Source of the DNA: Arthrobacter sp. 18067 | GTDB lineage: Bacteria; Actinomycetota; Actinomycetes; Actinomycetales; Micrococcaceae | Direction: 5' to 3' | DNA: 64,000 nt | Assembly (NCBI RefSeq): GCF_902706295.1 | Contig: NZ_CACSJJ010000002.1 | Span: 186,001 to 250,000 of the forward strand | In this document: piece after piece, positions 53,524-63,771 of the stretch | Position numbering within the stretch: the first letter of the stretch is position 1 | How the letters are laid out: every line of letters starts with the position of its first letter | Made by a program: the position numbers and the translations under genes | Notes under the pieces: model-generated | Told to the model about the DNA's origin: nothing | Seen by the model: the letters and a program-made list of their open reading frames with translations, nothing else | The model's database searches: none

Positions 53524-53801
53524 TTCGGGTGATGCCTTTCAATGGGGAACGCTCGCGGGGACCGGTGGGTCCGTTAGGTGCGGCGGGGGCGGCTGTGAGA
53601 ACAGCCTGTTCAAGTCTACCGGCACCCCGGCCGCAGGCTGACATCGACTCAAATGAGCGAAAACTGTGCCACCCGCCAAAGAATCACCGGCCAGTGTTGT
53701 GGAAAGGCTCCAAAAACCGTGTTACGCCGCATCCGTATTCTCAAGAACAGGGGAGAAAGCTCCGTATTCATCGCATCGCATCACACCTGATTGGACCCGT
53801 C
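53524..53801. other. Divergent promoter region between ABC-F and bioY
   Basis: 278 bp holding both promoters. A small GGCTGT/AACAGCC inverted repeat is present at about 53590. I see no clear operator and no coding ORF. Confidence 0.4.
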
Positions 53802-54419
53802 ATGAGCCAGACCAACGCTGCCAGTGTGCAGCCAAAGCCGACTTCCCGCACACGCTGGACTGCCACCGACCTGGGGCTCATCGCGGTCTTCGCGGCCCTC
53901 GTAGCGGCCTCCTCGATTGTCCCTGGCATTCCTGTGGGAGCCCTTGGCGTGCCCATCACGCTGGTGACACTGACGGTGATGCTGAGCGGACTGGTGCTGG
54001 GCGCTGGGCGTGGCTTCGCCGCCGTCGGCCTGTACGTGCTTTTGGGCCTGGCCGGGCTGCCGATCTTCAGCGGTGGCCGGAGTGGATTGGGCATCCTGGC
54101 GACTCCCTCGGCCGGCTACATCATTGCGTTCCCCTTGGCTGCTGCCGCCACCGGCTATCTCGCGGCGGTAGTCATCCGCCGGACGGTCAAGTTCCGTGCC
54201 CTCTGGTTGTTCGCTGCGACCATGGTGAGCAGCATCGTGATCGTCCACGGACTGGGCGTTATTGGAATGATGGTCAACGCCAGGTTGGACTTCGCCAAGG
54301 CGTTCCTGGCCGACCTTCCCTTCGTCCCCGGCGATATCATTAAGAACGTCCTGGCCGTGATCATCGCCATGGCAATCCATAAGGCCTTCCCGGATGTCCT
54401 GGTACGTCGGGTCAAGTAA
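53802..54419 (+). CDS. bioY: Biotin transporter S-component BioY
   Basis: 205 aa, six membrane segments. Typical BioY segments are ASSIVPGIPVGALGVPITL, GRGFAAVGLYVLLGLAGLPIF and PSAGYIIAFPLAA. It binds biotin for ECF import. ATG 53802 is taken from the conserved start; no strong SD is visible. No biotin operator could be identified in the 278 bp upstream. Confidence 0.92.
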   Translation: MSQTNAASVQPKPTSRTRWTATDLGLIAVFAALVAASSIVPGIPVGALGVPITLVTLTVMLSGLVLGAGRGFAAVGLYVLLGLAGLPIFSGGRSGLGILATPSAGYIIAFPLAAAATGYLAAVVIRRTVKFRALWLFAATMVSSIVIVHGLGVIGMMVNARLDFAKAFLADLPFVPGDIIKNVLAVIIAMAIHKAFPDVLVRRVK

Positions 54420-54437
54420 AGCGGGAACAATCACTCC

Positions 54438-55175
54438 ATGAACTCCATCAGTTTCAGCAGGGTCTCGGTGCGTGTCGCTGTCGACGGCAGCGACACGCCC
54501 AAGACCCTGCTGCACGATTTTTCCCTGGACCTGGTCGAGCGCCGGATCGGCGTCATAGGTGCCAACGGATCGGGGAAGTCCACCCTGTTGCGGCTCTTGA
54601 ATGGCTTGGTGCAACCGGGCGGGGGAACTGTCGTGGTCCATGGTGATGACACAGTGACGGCCGTCCGCAGGGTCCGAAGCAATGTGGGTTTCGTCTTCAC
54701 CGATCCCCTGTCACAGTTGGTCATGCCTACAGGGCGGGAAGACGTTGAGCTTTCGCTGCGACGGTCCATTAAGAACTCCAAGGAGCGGGCTGCGCGGGCC
54801 GAGGCCGTCCTGGGTCGCTTCGGGCTCCTGGATTTGGCCGATCAAAGCATCTACGAACTTTCCGGTGGTGAAAGGCAACTGCTGGCCCTGGCCGCAGTCC
54901 TGGCCGTCAATCCCAAGGTATTGGTACTGGACGAACCATCCACACTGCTGGATCTCCGCAACCGCGAACTCCTGCGGCGAACCGTGGCCGGACTCGACCA
55001 GCAGGTCATTATGTCCACCCACGACTTGGACCTCGCCCTCGATATGGACCGCGTTCTGGTGGTCGAGTCAGGTCGCATAGTGTTCGACGGCGACGCGGCA
55101 GCAGGCGTTGCCCGTTACCGTGCGCTGTGTGCAGCAGCGTTGGACGAGCTACCGATGGGAAAGGCGCCCCAGTGA
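54438..55175 (+). CDS. bioM: Biotin ECF transporter ATPase BioM
   Basis: 245 aa, single ABC ATPase of the CbiO type. Walker A is GANGSGKST (41-49), the signature is LSGGERQ, Walker B is LVLDEPSTLLD and the H-loop MSTHDLDLA. It powers BioY with BioN. It lies 18 nt after bioY and overlaps bioN as GTGA. Confidence 0.9.
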   Translation: MNSISFSRVSVRVAVDGSDTPKTLLHDFSLDLVERRIGVIGANGSGKSTLLRLLNGLVQPGGGTVVVHGDDTVTAVRRVRSNVGFVFTDPLSQLVMPTGREDVELSLRRSIKNSKERAARAEAVLGRFGLLDLADQSIYELSGGERQLLALAAVLAVNPKVLVLDEPSTLLDLRNRELLRRTVAGLDQQVIMSTHDLDLALDMDRVLVVESGRIVFDGDAAAGVARYRALCAAALDELPMGKAPQ

Positions 55176-55810
55176 GGGGCCATGGCTTCCTGATTGCCAA
55201 CTACGTCCCGGGAAACTCGCTTGTCCACCGCACTCCCCTATGGCCGAAATTCCTGGTGGTGGCGGCCTGTGGTGCGGCATCCTTCCTGATCGTGGACTGG
55301 ATCATCTCCCTGCTGGTCTTCGCCGTGATGTGCGGGTTGTTCCTGCTGAGCGGCGCCGGCTTGCGTAGGTTGATCAGGGCCATCTGGCTGGTGGCGCCCA
55401 TCGTGCTCGTCATCGGACTCTTCCAATGGTGGCAACTTGGAGGTCCCACGGCTGCGCGCATCGTACTGAACGTGCTGGTGTGCGTCGTGGCTGCCTCAGT
55501 GCTCACGGCTACTACTCCCGTGCAGGACCTGCTGGACGGAGTGGTTGCCCTCGCCAAGCCATTCCGCCCGTTAGGTGCCGACCCCGAACGTTTCGCCTTG
55601 ACCATCGCGGTGATGCTCAGGAGCATTCCATTTATTGCCGGCGCCTTTTCTGACGTGAGGGACTCGGCACGTGCGCGGGGACTTGAGCGCAATCCCAGGG
55701 CGCTGGTCCTGCCGGTCTTCATCACTACCGTGGCATACGCCCGGCAGACCGGCGATGCGTTGGCTGCACGGGGTTTGGGCGAGCCGGATGACGCTGCCTC
55801 CGGAAACTAG
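55172..55810 (+). CDS. bioN: Biotin ECF transporter transmembrane T-component BioN
   Basis: 212 aa, about five membrane segments and a C-terminal coupling helix with ARARGLERNPR, the CbiQ-family ATPase-contact motif. GTG 55172 overlaps the bioM stop. Its stop overlaps the stop of the convergent thiolase-like gene in a CTAG palindrome (55807-55810). Confidence 0.88.
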   Translation: MRGHGFLIANYVPGNSLVHRTPLWPKFLVVAACGAASFLIVDWIISLLVFAVMCGLFLLSGAGLRRLIRAIWLVAPIVLVIGLFQWWQLGGPTAARIVLNVLVCVVAASVLTATTPVQDLLDGVVALAKPFRPLGADPERFALTIAVMLRSIPFIAGAFSDVRDSARARGLERNPRALVLPVFITTVAYARQTGDALAARGLGEPDDAASGN

Positions 55811-57012
55811 AGCCGCGAGTACTGCATCAGCGCCGCGGTTCCCATGCCGCCGGCAATGCTGATCATCGCCAAAGCCAGGGGGCTGTCGCCCTGGATGGCG
55901 TAGCGGCCGCGTGCCTGGGCCAGCAACCGAGTCACCAGGACAGCCCCGGATGCGCCGAAGCCGTGCCCCAAGGCCAGGGCGCCTCCTTCGAGGTTGGCCC
56001 TCTCCGGGTTGATGCCCAGGTGGTCCAGGCACGCAATGGTCTGCGAAGCGAAAGCCTCGTTGAACTCGACCAGATCAACGCTGTCGGCGGCCACGGAATG
56101 ATTCGTCAAGAGACGGTGCGCTGCGTGCGCCGCGCCGATCCCGAGGAGCTGCGGATCCACACCCGCGGTGTCGCAGCCGAGTACCAACAATCCGTCAGTC
56201 GCACCCATGGCGCGTGCACGCTTCACCGATGTGATGACGACAGCGGATGCTGCGTCCGCGTCGAAGCATGAGTTTGCTGCCGTAACCGTCCCGCCGGGTA
56301 CGAACGCAGCTGGGAACCTCGCCATGGTTGACGCCCGCAGCGAAGCCCGGGGTCCGTCGTCGGAATCCACCACAGTTCCATGGGCTTTGAGCGGCACGAT
56401 CTCGCCCGCGAACTTACCTTCTTCGGCAGTCCGAACTGCGCGGTGATGGCTGCGGAGTGCGTACGCATCTTGTTGCTGTCTCGTCACACCGTACTCTCGG
56501 GCCACATTCTCGGCGGCAACGCCCATGTCCGGATCGCCAAACCGCGGTGGCACGAAGCTGGCCCGGGAATAGAAGTCCAGTTCGCCGTCGTCGTTCCGGT
56601 TGGCCCTTGCCGGAGCGGTGCTGATGCTTTCCACCCCGCCGGCCAGATAGAGCGGGTTCCCGCCGGAAGCAACCAGCCGTGACGCCAAGGCAATGGCATC
56701 CAGGCCCGAACCGCACTGCCGGTCCACGGTGAGACCGGGCACGGAGAGGGGCATCCCGGCTTGGAGCGCGGCGTACCTGGCCACATTTCCGCCGCCGCCC
56801 ACAGCATTCCCCATGATGACATCGTCCACGTCCGCGGGATCCACGGCGAGGGATTCCAGCAGCGCCCCCAACACCGGTGCCAGGAGATCAGGAGCACGGA
56901 GTTGCTTCAAACGGCCGTTGGCACGGCAAATAGGCGATCGAAGAGAAGCGACGATCACGGGTTGACGGGATTCGTCGGCTACTCCCCCGGCTGCGCCGCC
57001 ATCGCTACCCAA
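55807..57012 (-). CDS. Thiolase-family protein lacking the second catalytic cysteine
   Basis: 401 aa. The nucleophile is present (C100 in DRQCGSGLDAI), and VEFNEAFA and GALALGHGFGASG are recognisable. However GHPxG reads GHGFG, and the C-terminal CxGGG cysteine is serine (S385, SIAGGMG). Condensation without ordinary thiolysis is possible. The start appears to be TTG 57012, with GAGGG about 9 nt upstream, inside the end of the AMP-ligase gene (8-nt overlap), so the pair is coupled. Product unknown. Confidence 0.78.
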   Translation of the reverse strand: MGSDGGAAGGVADESRQPVIVASLRSPICRANGRLKQLRAPDLLAPVLGALLESLAVDPADVDDVIMGNAVGGGGNVARYAALQAGMPLSVPGLTVDRQCGSGLDAIALASRLVASGGNPLYLAGGVESISTAPARANRNDDGELDFYSRASFVPPRFGDPDMGVAAENVAREYGVTRQQQDAYALRSHHRAVRTAEEGKFAGEIVPLKAHGTVVDSDDGPRASLRASTMARFPAAFVPGGTVTAANSCFDADAASAVVITSVKRARAMGATDGLLVLGCDTAGVDPQLLGIGAAHAAHRLLTNHSVAADSVDLVEFNEAFASQTIACLDHLGINPERANLEGGALALGHGFGASGAVLVTRLLAQARGRYAIQGDSPLALAMISIAGGMGTAALMQYSRL

Positions 57013-58396
57013 GAGGCTGCGCCCTCGGGTCGTGGTTCTTGACCCAGTCCAGAAGGACTTTCCTGCTGACCTTGCCGCGGTCCGTCATGGGCAACTCCGA
57101 CAACACGTAGTACTGCAACGGCCGCTTGTCCCGTGCCAAGAGGCCGTCAAGGCCGCTGCGAAGTTGGGTGGCGGTGACCGCACCGTATGAAGGCACGACG
57201 CCGGCGATCACCTTTTGGCCGCGAATATCGTCGGGCGCACCTGCAGCGACCGCAACATCAATGCCCGGTACGGAAGCCAGTGCCAGCTCCACTTCGTGGG
57301 GGTAGACGTTCTTTCCCGAGGTGATGATCATGTCTGAGCGGCGGCCAAGAATGTGGAGGGTGCCATTCTCAATGAATCCTTGGTCGCCTACGGTGTACCA
57401 ACCGTCCAGGCATCGGAGGGCTTGTCCATCGTCGCCCCAAAGGTAACCGTTGCTGACCATCCCGCTCCGGACACTGATGTTCCCGTGCCCACCATCGGGC
57501 AGAGCCTGGCCGGCGTCGTCGAGGATGCACAATTCCACACCCGGGAAGGGTAATCCGATGCCGGTGCCCCCGGCGTCCAATGGTTCACCCGCGGCCAGTC
57601 GGGTGCCGGAGACAAAGCTAAGTTCGGACGCGCCGTAGTACTCGTAGATAGCCGCGCGAGGAGCCCACCGCCTTGCGGCCTCCAACGTCCGGGCGTCCAG
57701 TTTGGAGCCGGCGCACACGATGCTGCGGATGCCCGAAGCGTCGACGTCGCCGGCCAGCCCCCGCTCGCTGAGCAAGCGCAGCGCCGTTGGCGCAACCACG
57801 AGGCGGGTGATGCCGTCGTGGCTGATGGCCGCGTGTGCCTCTCCGACGTCGAATGCTTCCAGCGTATGGAAAGCAGCGCCCGCGTAGAGGCACTCGGAGA
57901 GGGCGTAGAGGTTGAGGCTGGCGGAAAGCGGACCCGGTGCCAACGTGCGGTCATCCCGTGAGAGGCCAAAAAACTCGATGGATGCCTCGAAGGACACCTG
58001 CCAGGATCTGCGGGACCTGGTGAAGGCTTTGGGGACTGAGGTAGTGCCGGAGGTTAGGCCGATGAGGAAGGTCGTAGACGGGTCCCCGTCCATAAGATCC
58101 GTCCGCACGGGTGTGCTGGTCTCTACGACACGCGAGGAGACTTCCTGGATCATCGGAATCGGCCACTCAGGGTCCAGCACGGCACAGCGCCGCTCCCCTG
58201 CCACCGCCGCCGTGTAGCGCTCCACAAAGCGAGCGGAGTTGGGCTCGGCAAGTACAGTGGTCGCGGTTGCGTCGCCCAGCAGCCCTGCTGCGGCGTCGCG
58301 GAGTCCCGCCCAGGTGAGCCGGCTGCTGCCCACAACGACCGCGGTGTCGTGGGGGCGCTCATCGGCCCAGAGCTGAAGTTTGTCCAGGAAAGGCAT
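57005..58396 (-). CDS. AMP-forming acyl-CoA synthetase/ligase family protein
   Basis: 463 aa, short for the family (usually 500-600). The P-loop is LTSGTTSVPK (114-123), YEYYGASE is the A5-type motif, GWYTVGDQG binds ATP ribose, and GKVSRK carries the C-terminal catalytic lysine. It activates a carboxylate, probably for the coupled thiolase-like protein. ATG 58396 is chosen: TAAAAT lies 7 nt upstream, no SD is visible, and a GTG 6 nt earlier is less likely. Confidence 0.82.
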   Translation of the reverse strand: MPFLDKLQLWADERPHDTAVVVGSSRLTWAGLRDAAAGLLGDATATTVLAEPNSARFVERYTAAVAGERRCAVLDPEWPIPMIQEVSSRVVETSTPVRTDLMDGDPSTTFLIGLTSGTTSVPKAFTRSRRSWQVSFEASIEFFGLSRDDRTLAPGPLSASLNLYALSECLYAGAAFHTLEAFDVGEAHAAISHDGITRLVVAPTALRLLSERGLAGDVDASGIRSIVCAGSKLDARTLEAARRWAPRAAIYEYYGASELSFVSGTRLAAGEPLDAGGTGIGLPFPGVELCILDDAGQALPDGGHGNISVRSGMVSNGYLWGDDGQALRCLDGWYTVGDQGFIENGTLHILGRRSDMIITSGKNVYPHEVELALASVPGIDVAVAAGAPDDIRGQKVIAGVVPSYGAVTATQLRSGLDGLLARDKRPLQYYVLSELPMTDRGKVSRKVLLDWVKNHDPRAQPLG

Positions 58397-58403
58397 CCAC
58401 ACA

Positions 58404-58409
58404 ATTTTA
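58404..58409 (-). promoter_or_regulatory. Candidate -10 box for the leaderless ligase mRNA
   Basis: TAAAAT on the - strand, 7 nt before ATG 58396; about 36 bp from the opposing -10. Confidence 0.45.
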
Positions 58410-58445
58410 CGGCAGCGTCAGGCGCCGGGCACCAATAGTGACGTC

Positions 58446-58451
58446 TATTCT
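58446..58451 (+). promoter_or_regulatory. Candidate -10 box for the leaderless metallopeptidase mRNA
   Basis: TATTCT, 6 nt before ATG 58458; no SD is visible. Confidence 0.4.
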
Positions 58452-58457
58452 GACTGT

Positions 58458-59357
58458 ATGAGTTTCAATGACGGCGCACAGCTTGACCCTTCCCAGGTGG
58501 AAGACCGACGTGGCAGCGGTATGGGCCGCGGAACCAAGATCGGCGGTGGCATTGGCGGCGGGATCGTGGTGCTGCTGCTGGCACTGTTCGGCATCAACCC
58601 CAACATCCTGGGCGACCTGACAGGCAGCGGAACGCAGCCGCCCGCCGTCGAAAGTGGCGGCGCTGGAGGTGTCCAGGAATGCCAGACCGGAGCTGACGCG
58701 GACAAACGGTTGGACTGCCGGATCACCGGAACGGTGAACAGCCTCAACGCTTTCTGGCCCGGATACCTTGCCGACTATAACGTCCAGTACCCGCGGCCCA
58801 AGACAGTCATCTTCAGTGAGGCCACCAACACCGGGTGCGGTGCAGCTACCAGCGCCGTGGGTCCGTTCTATTGCCCTGCAGACACTACAGCCTATTTTGA
58901 CCCTGGTTTCTTTGATGAACTGGTGACCCGCTTTGGTTCCTCCGGAGGACCTCTGGCACAGGAGTATGTGGTGGCCCACGAGTTCGGACACCATGTCCAA
59001 AATATTCTCGGAAACCTGGACCAGGCACAGCAGGACCCTCAGGGACCGCAGTCGGGTGCCGTCAGGGTGGAACTGCAGGCTGACTGCTATGCGGGTTTGT
59101 GGGTCAGGCACGCAACGACGCAAACGGACGCCAGCGGCAAACCTTTCCTTGATCCCCTGACTGAGCAGGATCTGCAGGATGCGCTCTCCGCCGCTTCCGC
59201 CGTCGGCGATGATCGCATCCAGGAGGCGGCAACGGGCCGTGTCTCCCCGGAATCCTGGACCCACGGCTCCAGTGAGCAGCGGCAGAAGTGGTTCTATCAG
59301 GGGTACACCACCGGAGACATCAACAAGTGCGATACCTTCGGTGTGGCTTCGCCCTAG
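58458..59357 (+). CDS. YpfJ/KPN_02809-type neutral zinc metallopeptidase, membrane-anchored
   Basis: 299 aa. A short Gly-rich cytoplasmic N-terminus is followed by one membrane segment (about 30-46). The extracytoplasmic domain has HEFGH (174-178) as zinc motif, with ELQADCYAGLW supplying the third ligand. Cys residues may form disulfides. ATG 58458 is the family start. Substrate unknown. Single gene with a strong terminator. Confidence 0.87.
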   Translation: MSFNDGAQLDPSQVEDRRGSGMGRGTKIGGGIGGGIVVLLLALFGINPNILGDLTGSGTQPPAVESGGAGGVQECQTGADADKRLDCRITGTVNSLNAFWPGYLADYNVQYPRPKTVIFSEATNTGCGAATSAVGPFYCPADTTAYFDPGFFDELVTRFGSSGGPLAQEYVVAHEFGHHVQNILGNLDQAQQDPQGPQSGAVRVELQADCYAGLWVRHATTQTDASGKPFLDPLTEQDLQDALSAASAVGDDRIQEAATGRVSPESWTHGSSEQRQKWFYQGYTTGDINKCDTFGVASP

Positions 59358-59372
59358 GGCAGCACGGCACCA

Positions 59373-59415
59373 AAAAGGAAGGGTTCCGGGTGATATACCC
59401 GGAACCCTTCCTTTT
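59373..59415. terminator. Bidirectional terminator after metallopeptidase and sufT
   Basis: AAAAGGAAGGGTTCCGGGT (59373-59391) is inverted exactly at 59397-59415 with a 5-nt loop; the arms end in A4/T4, so it works on both strands. Confidence 0.9.
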
Positions 59416-59438
59416 ACCCTTGAGCGGGCGAATGTTGA

Positions 59439-59771
59439 TCAGATGTTGAAGCCGAGGGCCCGCATCTGGTCCTTGCCGTCGTCGGTGATCCGCTCGGGAC
59501 CCCATGGCGGCATCCATACCCAGTTCAGGCGCCAATCGTCAACGACTCCGTCGAGGGACTTGCCAACCTGCTCTTCAAGCACGTCCGTCAGCGGGCAGGC
59601 CGCCGTGGTCAGTGTCATGTCAATCAGGAGGGCACCGTCGTCATCGGAGTACTTGAGTCCGTAGAGAAGGCCCAAGTCCACGATGTTGACGCCGAGTTCC
59701 GGGTCAATCACGTCCTTGAGCGCTTCCTCGACGTCCTCGAGGCTGGTACGCGCCACATTGATGTCGGTCAT
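59439..59771 (-). CDS. sufT: SufT/DUF59-type Fe-S assembly factor
   Basis: 110 aa. DPELGVNIVDLGLLYG is the MIP18/DUF59 signature and TTAACPLTD carries the conserved cysteine. It helps Fe-S maturation. It is the last gene of the suf operon, 13 nt after sufC. Confidence 0.9.
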   Translation of the reverse strand: MTDINVARTSLEDVEEALKDVIDPELGVNIVDLGLLYGLKYSDDDGALLIDMTLTTAACPLTDVLEEQVGKSLDGVVDDWRLNWVWMPPWGPERITDDGKDQMRALGFNI

Positions 59772-59784
59772 GGAACGATCCTAA

Positions 59785-60570
<786 letters not shown>

Positions 60571-60613
60571 GCTCTTCTTTCTTTCCGTTCGTAAGTCTGG
60601 CGGTACTTGGCGC

Positions 60614-60970
60614 TCAGTAGTTATCTACCGAGGCGCCGTTCACAACATTGGTCACGTCCACGTAAACGTCGTCTCCATCGATGGTGACGGCGAAAACGGG
60701 GACGGGGTCGTAAGCAGGCAGCTGGAGCGGCTGGCCGCTGCGGAGGTCGAACTGGGAACCGTGTCCCCAGCATTCGATTGCGCAGCCTTCAACCTCACCC
60801 TCGGACAACGAGATGTCCGCATGCGAGCAGGTATCGGCGATGGCGTGGATATCGCCCATCGAGTCCTTGACGATGGCTACAGGGTAGTCATCGATCAGGA
60901 CGCGCAGCGCTTGCTTGACCTGGATGTCATTGGCACTGCATACCAGTTCGCCCTTGGTTTCTTCACTCAT
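60614..60970 (-). CDS. Rieske [2Fe-2S] ferredoxin of the suf operon
   Basis: 118 aa. Cluster ligands are C48-x-H50 and C67-x2-H70. It is a small bacterial Rieske ferredoxin (NirD/BphF-like). Its place between sufD and sufC suggests an electron-transfer or cluster role in assembly, not proven. Confidence 0.9.
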   Translation of the reverse strand: MSEETKGELVCSANDIQVKQALRVLIDDYPVAIVKDSMGDIHAIADTCSHADISLSEGEVEGCAIECWGHGSQFDLRSGQPLQLPAYDPVPVFAVTIDGDDVYVDVTNVVNGASVDNY

Positions 60971-60991
60971 TGTTACTCCGCCTGGCCTGTC

Positions 60992-62305
60992 TTAGTTGTC
61001 GGTCGCGGCGAGTTCGCGCTCAACAGCTGCGGTCAGGCGCTCTTCGATTGCCGGAACCTTGATCTGCTGGATGATCTCGTTCAGGAAGCCTCGGACCACC
61101 AGGCGGCGGGCGACCTTTTCCGGGATGCCACGGGCCATGAGGTAGAACAGGTGCTCGTCATCGAAACGGCCGGTGGCGCTGGCGTGGCCGGCACCCTCGA
61201 TCAAGCCGGTCTCGATTTCGAGGTTCGGAACGGAATCCGCGCGGGCGCCGTCCGTGAGCACCAGGTTGCGGTTGGCCTCGTAGGTGTCGGTGCCTTCTGC
61301 TTCCTTGCGGATCAGGACGTCGCCAACCCACACACTGTGGGCATTGCGGCCTTGGAGGGCCCCCTTGTAGAGGACGCGCGACTTGCAGTTGGCCACGGCA
61401 TGGTCAACGAAGAGACGCTGCTCCAGATGCTGTCCGGCGTCGGCGAAGTACAGGCCAAACATTTCGACGTCGGCGCCCGGCGCGGTGAAGCGCGTTGACG
61501 GCGTGATGCGAACGAGGTCGCCGCCAAGGCTGACAACGATGTGCTTGAACTTGGCATCGCGGCCGATCTTTGCCTGCTGCGATGACGCGTGGACGGCGTT
61601 GTCAGCCCATTCCTGCAGGGAGACGACAGTCAGTTCAGCGCCGTCTTCGACGATGATCTCCACGTTCTCCGAAACAACAGCGGTGCCCTGGTGGTCCAAG
61701 ACCACGACGGACTTGGAGAAGCGTTCCGCCACGATCACGATGTGCTGGGCGGAAGGTGCTTCGCCGGCGCCGGTGATCAGGACGGAAACTTCACCCTCGG
61801 CCTGCAGTTCAGCAGGCACGGTGATAACAGTGGCCTCGGCGAAGTTCTCCCAGGCGTTGGCGGACACGAGGTCCTCAGGGATGGCTGCCTGGCCAATGCG
61901 CTGGTCGTCACGGCCAACGGTTTCAACAACGACGCCGGCGGGTGCCGTGACGTTGACAGCCGGAGCTGCACCGTTGAGGACTTCGGTGTGGAGGCCGCGC
62001 AGGCGCTTGAGCGGCGTGAACCGCCAATCTTCCTCAAGGCCGTTCAGCGGCTTGAAGTCGGCCAGCTTGTACGACGTGAGGCGGCCCGCACGCGAGCTGT
62101 CAGGAATGCCAACGCCGCCACCATGCGAGTGGCTCTTGGCCGAAGCGCCGGCGAGGGGACCAGCGGAAGGCTGCTCCGACGTCGTGCTGGTGTTCGTGCC
62201 AGTGTTGACGGGCGAAAGGTTCTCGCCTTCCTCGGTGAAGCCGTTGATAAACGGCTGGGCCGAGGGCGCGCCGATGCGCGCCTTTTCAGTAGTGATATCA
62301 GTCAT
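60992..62305 (-). CDS. sufD: Fe-S cluster assembly scaffold SufD
   Basis: 437 aa. The beta-helix core contains GEGHASATGRFDDEHLFYLM-like text near the C-terminus (ARGIPEKVARRLVVRGFLNE). It forms the SufBCD complex. It starts 2 nt after sufB. Confidence 0.93.
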   Translation of the reverse strand: MTDITTEKARIGAPSAQPFINGFTEEGENLSPVNTGTNTSTTSEQPSAGPLAGASAKSHSHGGGVGIPDSSRAGRLTSYKLADFKPLNGLEEDWRFTPLKRLRGLHTEVLNGAAPAVNVTAPAGVVVETVGRDDQRIGQAAIPEDLVSANAWENFAEATVITVPAELQAEGEVSVLITGAGEAPSAQHIVIVAERFSKSVVVLDHQGTAVVSENVEIIVEDGAELTVVSLQEWADNAVHASSQQAKIGRDAKFKHIVVSLGGDLVRITPSTRFTAPGADVEMFGLYFADAGQHLEQRLFVDHAVANCKSRVLYKGALQGRNAHSVWVGDVLIRKEAEGTDTYEANRNLVLTDGARADSVPNLEIETGLIEGAGHASATGRFDDEHLFYLMARGIPEKVARRLVVRGFLNEIIQQIKVPAIEERLTAAVERELAATDN

Positions 62306-62307
62306 TG

Positions 62308-63771
62308 TTAACCGACGGACCCTTCCATCTGCAGTTCAATCAGGCGGTTCAGCTCAAGAGCGTATTCCATGGGCAATTCACGGGCGATCGGCTCGATGAA
62401 GCCACGCACGATCATGGCCATGGCCTCGTCCTCAGGCATGCCGCGGGACATCAGATAGAAGAGCTGCTCTTCGCTGACGCGTGAAACGGTGGCCTCGTGG
62501 CCCATGACAACGTCGTCCTCGCGGATGTCGATGTACGGGTACGTGTCCGAACGGGAAATGGTGTCCACCAGGAGGGCGTCACAACGGACCGTGTTGGCTG
62601 AGTGCTTGGCACCTTCGCGGACCTGGACCAGGCCACGGTAAGCGGCACGGCCGCCGCCGCGGGCCACGGACTTGGAAATAATGGAGCTCTTGGTGTTCGG
62701 AGCAATGTGCACCATCTTTGACCCGGTGTCCTGGTGCTGGCCCTCGCCGGCGAAGGCGATGGACAGCGTCTCACCCTTGGCGTGCTCGCCAACGAGGTAG
62801 ACGGCCGGGTACTTCATGGTCACCTTGGAGCCGATGTTGCCATCGATCCACTCCATGGTTGCGCCTTCTTCGCAGATGGCGCGCTTGGTAACCAGGTTGT
62901 ACACGTTGGTGGACCAGTTCTGGATGGTGGTGTAGCGGACGCGGGCGCCCTTCTTCACGATGATCTCCACAACCGCAGAGTGCAGGGAGTCCGAGGTGTA
63001 GATCGGAGCCGTGCAGCCTTCGATGTAGTGAACGTAGGAGTCCTCATCAGCGATGATCAGCGTGCGCTCGAACTGGCCCATGTTCTCCGTGTTGATACGG
63101 AAGTACGCCTGCAGCGGGATGTCCACGTGCACGCCCTTGGGCACGTACACGAACGAACCGCCGGACCATACAGCCGTGTTCAACGAGGCGAACTTGTTGT
63201 CGCCCACGGGAATGATGGTGCCGAAGTACTCCTGGAAGATCTCCGGGTGTTCGCGCAAAGCGGTGTCGGTGTCCAGGAAGATGACGCCCTGGGCCTCGAG
63301 GTCCTCGCGGATCTGGTGGTAGACGACCTCGGACTCATACTGGGCGGCGACACCGGACACGAGGCGGCTGCGCTCAGCTTCGGGGATGCCCAGCTTCTCG
63401 TAGGTGTTCCGGATGTCTTCCGGAAGGTCTTCCCACGTTGCCGCCTGCTTCTCAGTGGAACGCACGAAGTACTTGATGTTGTCGAAGTCGATACCCGAGA
63501 GGTCTGCACCCCAGGTAGGCATCGGCTTGCGGTCGAAGTACTTCAGGCCCTTAAGCCGCAGATCGAGCATCCATTCGGGCTCGTTCTTCTTCGAGGAGAT
63601 GTCGCGGACAACCTCCTCGTTGAGGCCACGACGGGCATTTGCGCCTACGTCGTTCTTGTCGGCCCAGCCGTACTCGTAGTTTCCGATACCGTGCAGTTCG
63701 GGATTCTTCTCCAGAATCTCCGAGATCACAGTGCCTTCGGCTACCGCTTTCTCTGCTATTTGGTCCGTCAT
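62308..63771 (-). CDS. sufB: Fe-S cluster assembly scaffold SufB
   Basis: 487 aa. [39 protein letters not shown] and [19 protein letters not shown] are conserved SufB segments, including the cysteine used for cluster assembly. No intein is present. ATG 63771 gives the family N-terminus and shares one base with the sufR stop (TGATG). Confidence 0.95.
   Translation of the reverse strand: MTDQIAEKAVAEGTVISEILEKNPELHGIGNYEYGWADKNDVGANARRGLNEEVVRDISSKKNEPEWMLDLRLKGLKYFDRKPMPTWGADLSGIDFDNIKYFVRSTEKQAATWEDLPEDIRNTYEKLGIPEAERSRLVSGVAAQYESEVVYHQIREDLEAQGVIFLDTDTALREHPEIFQEYFGTIIPVGDNKFASLNTAVWSGGSFVYVPKGVHVDIPLQAYFRINTENMGQFERTLIIADEDSYVHYIEGCTAPIYTSDSLHSAVVEIIVKKGARVRYTTIQNWSTNVYNLVTKRAICEEGATMEWIDGNIGSKVTMKYPAVYLVGEHAKGETLSIAFAGEGQHQDTGSKMVHIAPNTKSSIISKSVARGGGRAAYRGLVQVREGAKHSANTVRCDALLVDTISRSDTYPYIDIREDDVVMGHEATVSRVSEEQLFYLMSRGMPEDEAMAMIVRGFIEPIARELPMEYALELNRLIELQMEGSVG

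Noticed and set aside
59772..59784. TAGGAT before sufT as a leaderless promoter
   Set aside because: It lies in the 13-nt gap after sufC inside the operon, and AGGA can serve as SD.
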